A stretch of DNA of 30,454 bases from BRH-c32 sp041674625 (GTDB lineage: Bacteria; Bacteroidota; Ignavibacteria; Ignavibacteriales; Melioribacteraceae): positions 1 through 30,454 of the forward strand of contig JBAYVI010000023.1 in the NCBI GenBank assembly GCA_041674625.1. Direction: 5' to 3'. This document shows positions 1-7,211 of the stretch, in pieces (position 1 is the first letter of the stretch; each line of letters begins with the position of its first letter). A program made the position numbers and the translations under genes. The notes under the pieces were generated by a model. The model saw only the letters and a program-made list of their open reading frames with translations. It ran no database searches and was not told the DNA's origin.

Positions 1-402
1 CATCGCAATAAGCCATACCACTACCCATACAGCAAATAGAGAAATCGAAATCACTACCGCACCACCGGCAGCAGTAGCTAAACCACGCCCACCTTTGAAA
101 CCAATCCAGGGTGAAAAATTATGCCCAATCACAGCAGCAATTAATGCGAGCATTTTTAGTACGAATGAGGGCTCAAATAACATACCTGCGATCAATACCG
201 GCACCGCACCCTTCGCAGCATCTATTAATAGTACAGCTAAACCTGTCAATTTCGAGCCTGATACTTTCATCGAATTGAGCGCTCCTACATTCCCGCTTCC
301 TTCAGATGTAATATCTTTGCCATGAAACTTTTGCAATAAAATATATGCAGTTGGAATCGATCCTAAACCGAATCCCAATAAAATTACAATTACATACTCC
401 AT
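1..402 (-). CDS. plsY: Glycerol-3-phosphate acyltransferase PlsY, partial (3' end beyond window)
   Basis: Membrane enzyme that transfers the acyl group of acyl-phosphate to glycerol-3-phosphate, the first step of phospholipid synthesis with PlsX. The reverse strand reads from ATG at 402 for 134 codons to the window edge without a stop; the family is about 200 residues, so roughly the last third is missing. The start MEYVIVILLGFGLGSIPTAY is the typical first membrane helix. The two conserved family loops are present in variant form: GSGNVGALN (usually GSGNxGxTN) and GHNFSPWIGFKGGRG (usually ending GGKG). Membrane helices separate them. It is divergent from the vapB-like gene. Identification rests on these motifs and is firm; the Arg in GGRG and Ala-Leu in the first loop are mild variants. 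Confidence 0.9.
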   Translation of the reverse strand, partial: MEYVIVILLGFGLGSIPTAYILLQKFHGKDITSEGSGNVGALNSMKVSGSKLTGLAVLLIDAAKGAVPVLIAGMLFEPSFVLKMLALIAAVIGHNFSPWIGFKGGRGLATAAGGAVVISISLFAVWVVVWLIAM

Positions 403-461
403 ACCACTCCATAAAATATTAATCAATAAAAATAACTAATTTTCTTTAATAAAAATATCCA

Positions 462-490
462 TTGTCTAAATGAATTATTATGTGTATATT
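462..490 (+). promoter_or_regulatory. Sigma-70-like promoter of the vapB-type gene
   Basis: TTGTCT at 462-467 and TATATT at 485-490 are separated by exactly 17 bases, a good match to the housekeeping consensus. The predicted transcription start near 497 lies about 45 bases before the vapB start codon. The -10 box is inside the operator dyad at 481-507, so repressor binding there would block the promoter. Bacteroidota often use a different promoter consensus, which lowers confidence. Confidence 0.5.
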
Positions 491-507
491 ATGTACGAAT
501 ATACACA
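481..507. promoter_or_regulatory. Perfect 10-bp operator dyad upstream of vapB-type gene
   Basis: TGTGTATATT at 481-490 and AATATACACA at 498-507 are perfect reverse complements around a 7-base spacer. The dyad covers the -10 box and the predicted transcription start. Antitoxins of type II systems usually repress their own operon by binding such palindromes, so VapB autoregulation is the natural reading. This is seen in the sequence; binding itself is inferred. Confidence 0.6.
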
Positions 508-540
508 CGTTGAAAGCGTACACTCAAAGAGGAAATTAAA

Positions 541-732
541 ATGAGAACAAATATAGTAATAGATGATAACTTAATGTCGCTTGCCCTTAAAATCTCGGGC
601 TTGAAGACGAAGAAAGAAGTTGTAGAAGAGGCATTAAAATTACTCGTAAAAGTAAAGAATCAGAGTAAACTTAAAAAGCTCAAAGGGAAATTGAAATGGG
701 ATGGTGATTTATCCGCTCTTCGAGGCATATAA
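541..732 (+). CDS. vapB: VapB-type antitoxin, without a recognisable vapC partner
   Basis: A 63-residue basic protein with the VapB/DUF2191 layout: a short N-terminal beta strand (MRTNIVIDDNLM) expected to make the ribbon-helix-helix DNA-binding dimer, helix LKTKKEVVEEALKLLVK, and a C-terminal tail ending WDGDLSALRGI of the type that normally occupies the VapC active site. AGAGG lies 7-11 bases before ATG 541. Related genes are normally followed at once by a PIN-domain VapC toxin, but no frame from 733 to about 1190 encodes one. The last five codons and stop lie in a 16-base stretch (714-729) that recurs at 30013-30028 next to the second structured repeat, so the tail may derive from repeat sequence. 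It could act in trans on a VapC elsewhere or be a relic with an intact promoter. Confidence 0.75.
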   Translation: MRTNIVIDDNLMSLALKISGLKTKKEVVEEALKLLVKVKNQSKLKKLKGKLKWDGDLSALRGI

Positions 733-1075
733 CGGAATTGGTTTAGTAAAATAGGGAGGCGGGAAGTTAGCGATGTTTGATTCTGCTTTTGAGGGTTTTG
801 ATTTTGCTTTATCTGCATTTCGAGGCATATAACGGAATCCGTTAAGAAAATCTATGGTAGGGAGCGTTAAGAGCGGCATACTGTTTGAGATGCGCAGCAT
901 CGAGTTTGTGCCGCTTAGCGAATGACATAGATTTTTAGGATGGAGTTATCAGCCTTGATTCTTTGCTACTTTCTCATCAAGGAGAAAGTAGGGAACTCCT
1001 CGCTCCGAGGAAAACACAAAATTACTTCAAGGAGAAAGTAGGGGAACTCTCTCTTGCCACAAGGAGATAATAATT
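714..1075 (+). repeat. Structured repeat element, copy A (fills the vapB-glgP gap)
   Basis: This stretch has no gene I can support. Its core (about 820-991) resembles 30091-30263. Helices seen: P1 830-840 with 938-948 (pairs at both ends, three internal mismatches); P2 AAAATCTATG 847-856 with 926-935 (10 bp perfect); P3 AGCGGCA 872-878 with 909-915; apical hairpin GATGC-GCA-GCATC at 889-901 inside CTGTTTGA...GAGTTT; P4 CTACTTTCTC 966-975 with 982-991 (10 bp perfect, 6-base loop). The 20-mer TTCGAGGCATATAACGGAAT occurs at 719-738 and again at 819-838, exactly 100 bases apart, so a truncated left unit precedes the full one. To the right, CAAGGAGAAAGTAGGG is repeated near 979 and 1029. Function unknown; it could be a noncoding RNA, a transcription-end structure, or a mobile repeat acting as single-stranded DNA. 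Confidence 0.7.
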
Positions 1076-1196
1076 AAAACCCCCTTCCCCGAAATAGACA
1101 ACAAAAGTAGTCTATTTCAATTTTCCCTTGCATCTTTCTCAATATTATCATAAATATTTATCTTAATTATTTTTTAGTTTCACAAAAGAGGACTTA

Positions 1197-3758
1197 ATGG
1201 TTAATTATATAGGGAATTTTAACGTCGTACCCGCACTGCCCCAAAACTTGGAAATGCTTCGAGAAATTGTTTATAACTTGTATTGGGCATGGAATCACGA
1301 TGCAATAGATCTTTTTCGCAGACTCGACCGTAAACTATGGGATGACTGTCATCATAATCCCGTAGCAATGCTCGGTAAAATATCCCAAAAACGCCTTGAG
1401 GAACTTTCTGCAGATGATAGCTTTATCTCGCACCTAAACCGTGTTTACGTGGCACTCAATGTCTATATGGAAGAAAAAACATGGTTCAGTAAAACATATA
1501 CCGGACCGAAAGAAAAATGCATCGTCTATTTTTCCGCTGAGTTCGGTCTCACTGAATGCCTCCAAATCTATTCCGGTGGTCTTGGTATTCTATCAGGCGA
1601 TCATATGAAATCCGCTTCCGATCTCGGTCTCCCACTCGTTGGCGTAGGTCTATGCTATAAAGAAGGCTATTTCCAACAGTACCTTAATGCCGATGGCTGG
1701 CAGCAGGAACGTTACGAAATTAATGATTTCTATAATCAACCAATGACACCTGTCCAAGATGGCAAAAAAGGACAACTCAAAATTGAATTCGATTTCCCGG
1801 GACGAAAAGTAGTCGTAGCCGTTTGGAAAATCCAAGTCGGCAGAGTACCACTTTATCTTCTCGATACTAACGTACCCGAAAATAATGAAGAAGACCGCCG
1901 TATCACTCGTACACTCTATGGCGGCAATAACGAGACCCGCATTCAACAGGAGATCGTTCTCGGAATCGGCGGCATACGTGCTCTTCACGCACTTAATATT
2001 ATCCCTACCGTATGCCACATGAATGAAGGTCACTCAGCATTCCTATCGCTCGAACGTATCCGAATGCTGATGAAAAATCATTCTCTATCATTCGCCGAAG
2101 CTAAATCGGTCGGGTTCTATTCTAACGTGTTTACTACTCATACACCCGTACCCGCAGGTATAGATATATTCCCGAATGAAATGATCGAAAAATATTTCGG
2201 CGGTTACTATCGCAATGAACTTCATATAAACGATAAAACTTTCTATCAACTCGGCACACTCGATAAAGATAAACCCGCAGCTAATTTTAATATGGCACAT
2301 CTCGCCATGAATATGGCATCGTTCGTAAATGGTGTATCAAAACTTCATGGCTCTGTATCTAAAAAAATGTGGCAGTCGGGATTCAAAAATATTCCGTTCG
2401 ATGAAATACCGATCGATTATGTTACTAATGGTGTTCATACACATTCGCATCTATCTAGCGATATGTTTGAATTACTTTATAGATATCTCGGCGATAAACT
2501 CGTTCAAAATCCCGCTGATCAAGAACTTTGGGAACGAATCGATGAAATCCCCGATGAAGAACTATGGCGTACTCATGAACGCCGCCGCGAACGTTTAGTT
2601 GCATTCGCACGCCGCCGCCTCGTTCAACAAGTTTCGGCAAGAGGGGGTTCCGCCTCAGAACTTAATTTCGCTAAAGAAGTGCTCGATGCATCCGCTCTTA
2701 CAATCGGATTCGCACGTAGGTTCGCTACCTATAAACGGGGTAATATGATCCTGCGCGATGTCGAACGCCTCGCAAGTATATTGTGTAATACCGATCTCCC
2801 CGTTCAAATTATTATCGCCGGTAAAGCACATCCAAAAGATGAAGAAGGGAAAAAGATCATTCAGGAACTCGTTGGAATAGCTAAAGCAAATCACCTTCGT
2901 AAAAAAATTGTATTTATCGAAAATTACGATATGAATATCGCACGCTATATGGTTGAAGGATGCGATATCTGGCTTAATAATCCACGCCGACCCCTTGAAG
3001 CATCAGGTACATCGGGTATGAAAGTAATAGCTAATGGGGGACTGAATTTCTCGGTACTCGATGGCTGGTGGGATGAAGCTTATACACGCGAAACAGGCTG
3101 GAAAATCGGTAATGCCGAAGAATATACCGATCTCGATTACCAAGATGAAGTGGAATCCCGCTTAATCTATGAAGTGCTCGAAAAAGAGATCGTTCCATTA
3201 TTCTATTCACGAGGCGAAGATAAACTCCCACGCGGCTGGATAGCAATAATGAAAAATTCTATGAAAATGCATGGACCTGTATTTAATACATCCCGAATGG
3301 TCGAGCAATATGCACAGAAATTTTATTTCCCTGCAATCGAAAAACGTACTCATCTCCAAGCTAAAGATTGGGAAAAGGGGAAAGAGTTTTCTGCATGGCG
3401 CGATAAAGTTCATCGTAATTGGGATTCCGTCCGATTCAATAAAATCGAAGAAGAAAAGAAAAATGGTGAACTTAAAGTCGGTAAAAAATTCTCTGTATCT
3501 GCCGAGATTTCTCTGGGCGAACTTACACCCGATGATGTTGAAGTGCAGATTTATTACACAAAAACTGATACTACTGAACTGATAAATAAATCGGTAAAAA
3601 TGAATTATAAGCCGAATAAATCGAAAGATAATTTGTATTTTTATATTGGCGAAATAGAACTCGATGAAACGGGATTATTCGGATATACACTTCGGATACT
3701 GCCTGATAATTATATCTTAACAAATAATTTTGAACTCGGTCTTGTAAGGTGGGCATAA
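1197..3758 (+). CDS. glgP: Alpha-glucan (glycogen/maltodextrin) phosphorylase, GT35
   Basis: An 853-residue cytoplasmic PLP enzyme that releases glucose-1-phosphate from alpha-1,4-glucan by phosphorolysis. The N-terminal about 110 residues are the DUF3417-like domain of the shorter bacterial phosphorylases (NLYWAWNHDAIDLFRRLD), followed by the GT35 core: YFSAEFGLTECLQIYSGGLG near 105-125, THTPVPAGIDIFP near 315, and the PLP-binding motif EASGTSGMK with Lys609 as the predicted Schiff-base lysine. Length is normal for this subfamily (about 850). AGAGGA shortly before ATG 1197 supports the start. The last codon is followed directly by the ATG of the next gene, implying one transcript. The glucose-1-phosphate produced could feed nucleotide-sugar synthesis, but that link to the neighbouring polysaccharide locus is only inference. 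Codon use is richer in C and G than in the central locus. Confidence 0.95.
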   Translation: MVNYIGNFNVVPALPQNLEMLREIVYNLYWAWNHDAIDLFRRLDRKLWDDCHHNPVAMLGKISQKRLEELSADDSFISHLNRVYVALNVYMEEKTWFSKTYTGPKEKCIVYFSAEFGLTECLQIYSGGLGILSGDHMKSASDLGLPLVGVGLCYKEGYFQQYLNADGWQQERYEINDFYNQPMTPVQDGKKGQLKIEFDFPGRKVVVAVWKIQVGRVPLYLLDTNVPENNEEDRRITRTLYGGNNETRIQQEIVLGIGGIRALHALNIIPTVCHMNEGHSAFLSLERIRMLMKNHSLSFAEAKSVGFYSNVFTTHTPVPAGIDIFPNEMIEKYFGGYYRNELHINDKTFYQLGTLDKDKPAANFNMAHLAMNMASFVNGVSKLHGSVSKKMWQSGFKNIPFDEIPIDYVTNGVHTHSHLSSDMFELLYRYLGDKLVQNPADQELWERIDEIPDEELWRTHERRRERLVAFARRRLVQQVSARGGSASELNFAKEVLDASALTIGFARRFATYKRGNMILRDVERLASILCNTDLPVQIIIAGKAHPKDEEGKKIIQELVGIAKANHLRKKIVFIENYDMNIARYMVEGCDIWLNNPRRPLEASGTSGMKVIANGGLNFSVLDGWWDEAYTRETGWKIGNAEEYTDLDYQDEVESRLIYEVLEKEIVPLFYSRGEDKLPRGWIAIMKNSMKMHGPVFNTSRMVEQYAQKFYFPAIEKRTHLQAKDWEKGKEFSAWRDKVHRNWDSVRFNKIEEEKKNGELKVGKKFSVSAEISLGELTPDDVEVQIYYTKTDTTELINKSVKMNYKPNKSKDNLYFYIGEIELDETGLFGYTLRILPDNYILTNNFELGLVRWA

Positions 3759-4583
3759 ATGCTGCTTGAAACACTCGATCTACGCAATAACGATATTCTG
3801 ATCTATTCACAGAATACATTCAATTTTAATGATAATTTTAAGATTATCTATAAGAACGAAAAGATCAAACGTCCTCGGGCTGTTTCATATTTTGATGTAT
3901 GTAATTACGTTAAAGACCCTTCACCAAAAAATCTTATCGTATATCGGCTATTGACTAATGTACCCAAGCTTGATGCATATAGCACCAAGTTTGGGTATTT
4001 TATTCGTCTTAATGATAAAATGGAACTCGTTTATTTCGATCCGGTTTATGCAATAAAAGATCTTAGGCACTTGCGTTTTGAGTTAGATCCTGATAAATTT
4101 AGATTCAAAATTCAGCAAGTTGGGTTAACTTCATTAACGCGTAAAGAAAATGAAGCAGATTTCGCAGAAGTTTACTCATTTGATATGAAAGCAATAGAAG
4201 CACAGAATCAGAACGATAAAATATTTTCCGATGCAATCTTCGCATTCGATGAGAATTATATCGATGAAGAGATGCCTTACGAAAAAGAAAAAATAAAAAT
4301 ATTGGAAGATAATGGAGCGGAGAAGCAAGATTATAAAACTCCCGCATCGAACGATCAAGAAAAGATTCAGATAGTAAGGGATGAGCTGGTAACTCTCCTA
4401 AAAGAAGCACTTGGAATAGAAAAAAACAATCAGAAAGAAATGCCGCCCTCCGGATTCTCTGATTTCATTAAAAAAGCAAAAGACCAGAATGCAATGGACT
4501 TATTTAAGTCAACTATGAAATCGAACGAGCTTATGAACAGATCAGTAGTACTAAAATTAGACGAAATAACAAAGACGAAATAA
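3759..4583 (+). CDS. Unknown 274-residue protein abutting glgP
   Basis: I do not recognise this family. The start codon follows the glgP stop with no gap (TAAATG), so translation is probably coupled. No signal peptide or membrane helix is visible, so it is probably cytoplasmic. Residues 1-135 look like a mixed alpha/beta domain rich in aromatic and charged residues (VYRLLTNVPKLDAYSTKFGY, MELVYFDPVYAIKDLRHLRF). Residues about 140-210 are acidic and low in complexity. The C-terminal about 65 residues are helical and charged, with a proline-glycine hinge (MPPSGFSDFIKKAKDQNAMD). Alternative ATGs inside are less likely given the abutment. It may be a lineage-specific partner of the phosphorylase, but nothing in the sequence shows this. 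Confidence 0.75.
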   Translation: MLLETLDLRNNDILIYSQNTFNFNDNFKIIYKNEKIKRPRAVSYFDVCNYVKDPSPKNLIVYRLLTNVPKLDAYSTKFGYFIRLNDKMELVYFDPVYAIKDLRHLRFELDPDKFRFKIQQVGLTSLTRKENEADFAEVYSFDMKAIEAQNQNDKIFSDAIFAFDENYIDEEMPYEKEKIKILEDNGAEKQDYKTPASNDQEKIQIVRDELVTLLKEALGIEKNNQKEMPPSGFSDFIKKAKDQNAMDLFKSTMKSNELMNRSVVLKLDEITKTK

Positions 4584-4637
4584 ATATTTATAAAGATTTT
4601 ATATATATATTTTTATATAGTTTTATAGTCAGTAGAA

Positions 4638-4698
4638 TTGTAGTATATTTAGAATTGTTATAAAATACAACTTATCTTGTTTTAAGAGGGCTTAAAAC
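4638..4698 (+). promoter_or_regulatory. Leader of the polysaccharide operon: weak promoter and 8-bp hairpin
   Basis: The 206-base gap before the polysaccharide genes has no gene. TTGTAG (4638-4643) and TATAAA (4659-4664) with a 15-base spacer make a poor but possible promoter. Just downstream, GTTTTAAG (4679-4686) and CTTAAAAC (4691-4698) are perfect complements around the loop AGGG, followed by about 90 bases of leader. Without a following T run this is not an intrinsic terminator; an operator or an antitermination-type leader element is possible. I saw no JUMPstart/ops sequence. Confidence 0.3.
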
Positions 4699-4789
4699 AT
4701 TCAACATAGTAAAATTGGTAATAATCTAATAGTTGGTAAGACCGAATGGGACTTACGGAGCGGAGCTTTAAATAAAATTGGGTGCATAG

Positions 4790-6082
4790 ATGAATAAAGA
4801 GTTGTTCTTAGAGAAAATCAGCAGTAAAGATGTTGTTATCGGCGTTATCGGCATGGGATATGTCGGTTTGCCTTTGGCAGTTGAATTTGGTAAGCAATAT
4901 ACAGTCTTTGGTTTTGATATTAACGAAAAACGAATTAAAGAATTAAATGAAGGTATTGATCATACTCTTGAAGTTTCTCCTGAAGAATTGAAAGAAGCAA
5001 CATTATTAAAATATACCACAAGCAAAGGTGATCTAAGAGATTGTGATTACTTTATTGTAACAGTTCCCACTCCAATTGATAATTTCAAACGTCCTGATTT
5101 GACACCTTTGCTTAAAGCTTCTGAAACAGTTGGTAAAATCATGAAAATAGATTCAATTGTTGTATATGAATCTACTGTTTATCCGGGTTGTACTGAAGAA
5201 GATTGTGTACCTGTTTTAGAGGAAAACAGCGGTTATATTTTTAATAAAGATTTTTATTGCGGTTATAGCCCTGAAAGAATTAATCCGGGTGATAAAGAAC
5301 ACCGAGTTAGCACAATCAAGAAAGTAACAAGTGGTAGTACAAAAGAAATTGGCGAAATAGTTGATGCTTTATATCGGACTGTAATTACTGCCGGAACTCA
5401 TTTAGCATCTTCAATTAAAGTTGCTGAAGCAGCTAAGGTTATAGAGAACTCTCAAAGAGATATTAATATTGCATTTGTAAATGAATTAGCAATGTTATTT
5501 AATAAGATGGGGATAGATACAATTGAAGTATTAGAAGCAGCAGGATCAAAATGGAATTTTTTGCCATTTCGTCCAGGATTAGTAGGGGGTCATTGTATTG
5601 GTGTTGATCCTTATTATCTCACACATAAGGCAGTAAGTATGGGATATCATCCTGAAATAATACTTGCCGGAAGAAGGATAAATGACGGAATGGGTTCTTA
5701 TGTTGCAAAAGAATTTATAAAAGAATTAGTAAAAAATAATATAAAAGTAAACGGAGCTAAAATTCTAGTACTTGGAATTACATTTAAAGAAAATTGTCCT
5801 GATATTCGTAATTCAAAGGTAATAGATATAATAAATGAATTAAAGTCATTTAGTTGTCAAGTTGATGTTCATGATCCATGGGCTGATAAGAATGAAGTAG
5901 TAGTTGAATATGGTATAACATTATCAGAATGTAATTATAATAAATTATATAAATATGCAGGTGTAATAATTGCAGTTTCTCATAATCAATTCAAAGAAAT
6001 AGATTACATGCAATATAAAGACTTAGTTATTTCTGATGTAAAAGGTATTGTAAACATAGATAAGAAATCAATAAGGCTTTAA
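4790..6082 (+). CDS. tviB: UDP-N-acetyl-hexosamine 6-dehydrogenase (TviB/WbpA type)
   Basis: A 430-residue NAD-dependent nucleotide-sugar dehydrogenase oxidising C6 of a UDP-HexNAc (likely UDP-GlcNAc to UDP-GlcNAcA) in two steps. Three domains: N-terminal Rossmann fold with GVIGMGYVGLPLAVEFGKQY (about 18-37), a central dimerisation domain containing TVPTPID and YSPERINPGD, and a C-terminal UDP-binding domain with ILGITFKENCPDIRNS-like sequence (here VLGITFKENCPDIRNS). The catalytic cysteine is in GGHCIGVDPYYL, Cys269 by my count. The sequence style (FCGYSPERINPGDKEHR) fits the TviB/WbpA branch rather than UDP-glucose dehydrogenase. It is the first gene of the locus and is followed after 7 bases by a matching C4-epimerase, the tviB-tviC arrangement known from Vi antigen clusters. 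GlcNAc versus GalNAc preference cannot be read from the sequence. Confidence 0.9.
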   Translation: MNKELFLEKISSKDVVIGVIGMGYVGLPLAVEFGKQYTVFGFDINEKRIKELNEGIDHTLEVSPEELKEATLLKYTTSKGDLRDCDYFIVTVPTPIDNFKRPDLTPLLKASETVGKIMKIDSIVVYESTVYPGCTEEDCVPVLEENSGYIFNKDFYCGYSPERINPGDKEHRVSTIKKVTSGSTKEIGEIVDALYRTVITAGTHLASSIKVAEAAKVIENSQRDINIAFVNELAMLFNKMGIDTIEVLEAAGSKWNFLPFRPGLVGGHCIGVDPYYLTHKAVSMGYHPEIILAGRRINDGMGSYVAKEFIKELVKNNIKVNGAKILVLGITFKENCPDIRNSKVIDIINELKSFSCQVDVHDPWADKNEVVVEYGITLSECNYNKLYKYAGVIIAVSHNQFKEIDYMQYKDLVISDVKGIVNIDKKSIRL

Positions 6083-6089
6083 AAATAAA

Positions 6090-7121
6090 ATGAAATTAGA
6101 AAACTCAAAAATATTAATTACTGGTGGGGCTGGTTTTATTGGTTCGAATTTAGTAGAGAGATTTTTAGAACAAAATAATTTTGTAGTGTGTTTAGATAAC
6201 CTAAGCACTGGATACAAAAAAAATATAGCACCTTTTCTAGATAGTAAAAACTTTCAATTTATTGAAGGAGACATTCGTGATTTAGTAACTTGCAGAACTG
6301 CGGTTAAAGATTGTGATTATGTATTTCACGAAGCTGCTTTGGGGAGTGTCCCACGTTCAATAAAAGACCCGGCAACCACAAATTCAGTAAATATAGATGG
6401 TTTTTTGAATATGCTTATTGCATCAAAAGATGAAAAAGTTAAGAGGTTTATATATGCTGCTAGTTCATCTACTTATGGTGACTCTCAGGAAATGCCAAAA
6501 GTTGAAGAGCGATATGGAAGACCGCTTAGTCCATATGCAATTACAAAAGTAGTTAATGAATACTTCGCTAAAGTTTTTAGTGAACTTTATGGTATGGAAA
6601 CGATTGGATTAAGATATTTCAATGTATTTGGAAAACGGCAAGATCCAAATGGCGCATATGCAGCAGTTATTCCACTTTGGGTTAAGCAATTAATAAATAA
6701 AGAAAGCCCTGTTATTAATGGCGATGGTTCGTACAGTAGAGATTTTACATATATTGATAATGTAATTCACGCTAATGAACAAGCAGCAATAATAAAAAAA
6801 GATATTTATTCTGAAAGATTAAAAAAATATTTTGGTGCTGATTATAAAGAAAATAAAATTGTTTTTGATGTATTTAATGTGGCTTTTGGTGAAAATACTA
6901 CTCTTAATGAGTTATTTAACTACTTAAAAGTAAATCTCACCAAATATTATCCTCAAATAGCAAACGTAAAGCCAATTTATGGCCCCAATAGAGCAGGTGA
7001 TATTCCTCACTCTTTGGCATCAATTGAAAAAGGTAAAAAAGTAATAGGGTATAATCCCCAATATGATGCACACAGAGGTTTTGAGTTGGTGAGCGAATGG
7101 TATTATAAAAATTTTAAGTAA
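6090..7121 (+). CDS. tviC: UDP-HexNAc(A) C4-epimerase, TviC/WbpP-type SDR
   Basis: A 343-residue extended short-chain dehydrogenase. The NAD motif is GGAGFIGS (residues about 11-18); the catalytic Ser/Thr lies in YAASSSTYGDS and the Tyr/Lys pair is Tyr149 and Lys153 in SPYAITK. RYFNVFGKRQDPNGAYAAVIP and the downstream GDGSYSRDFTYIDNV are typical of the WbpP/TviC branch, which interconverts UDP-GlcNAc/GalNAc or their uronic acids. With the preceding dehydrogenase it should provide UDP-GlcNAcA and UDP-GalNAcA for the repeat unit. The pair is separated by 7 bases. Length matches TviC (about 348). The exact substrate is inference from pairing with the dehydrogenase. Confidence 0.88.
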   Translation: MKLENSKILITGGAGFIGSNLVERFLEQNNFVVCLDNLSTGYKKNIAPFLDSKNFQFIEGDIRDLVTCRTAVKDCDYVFHEAALGSVPRSIKDPATTNSVNIDGFLNMLIASKDEKVKRFIYAASSSTYGDSQEMPKVEERYGRPLSPYAITKVVNEYFAKVFSELYGMETIGLRYFNVFGKRQDPNGAYAAVIPLWVKQLINKESPVINGDGSYSRDFTYIDNVIHANEQAAIIKKDIYSERLKKYFGADYKENKIVFDVFNVAFGENTTLNELFNYLKVNLTKYYPQIANVKPIYGPNRAGDIPHSLASIEKGKKVIGYNPQYDAHRGFELVSEWYYKNFK

Positions 7122-7211
7122 ATAACCCTTTCTTAAAATGTTTTTTTCTCTCGAAAACAATCTAATATTTAGATTATCAAAGTTATTAACATAATATTCT
7201 CATGGTACACT

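Noticed and set aside
733..1196. A VapC toxin after the vapB-type gene
   Set aside because: No frame on the plus strand shows a PIN-domain start (DTSxxI) or the acidic residues, even as fragments; the region is repeat sequence.
1650..2033. Minus-strand open frame of 127 codons inside glgP
   Set aside because: It is a shadow of the well-supported phosphorylase; its translation is low in complexity with no family likeness.
4600..4620. AT-rich run after the 274-residue protein as an intrinsic terminator
   Set aside because: The TATATA stretch can fold on itself but has no GC stem, so nothing distinguishes it from background AT richness.
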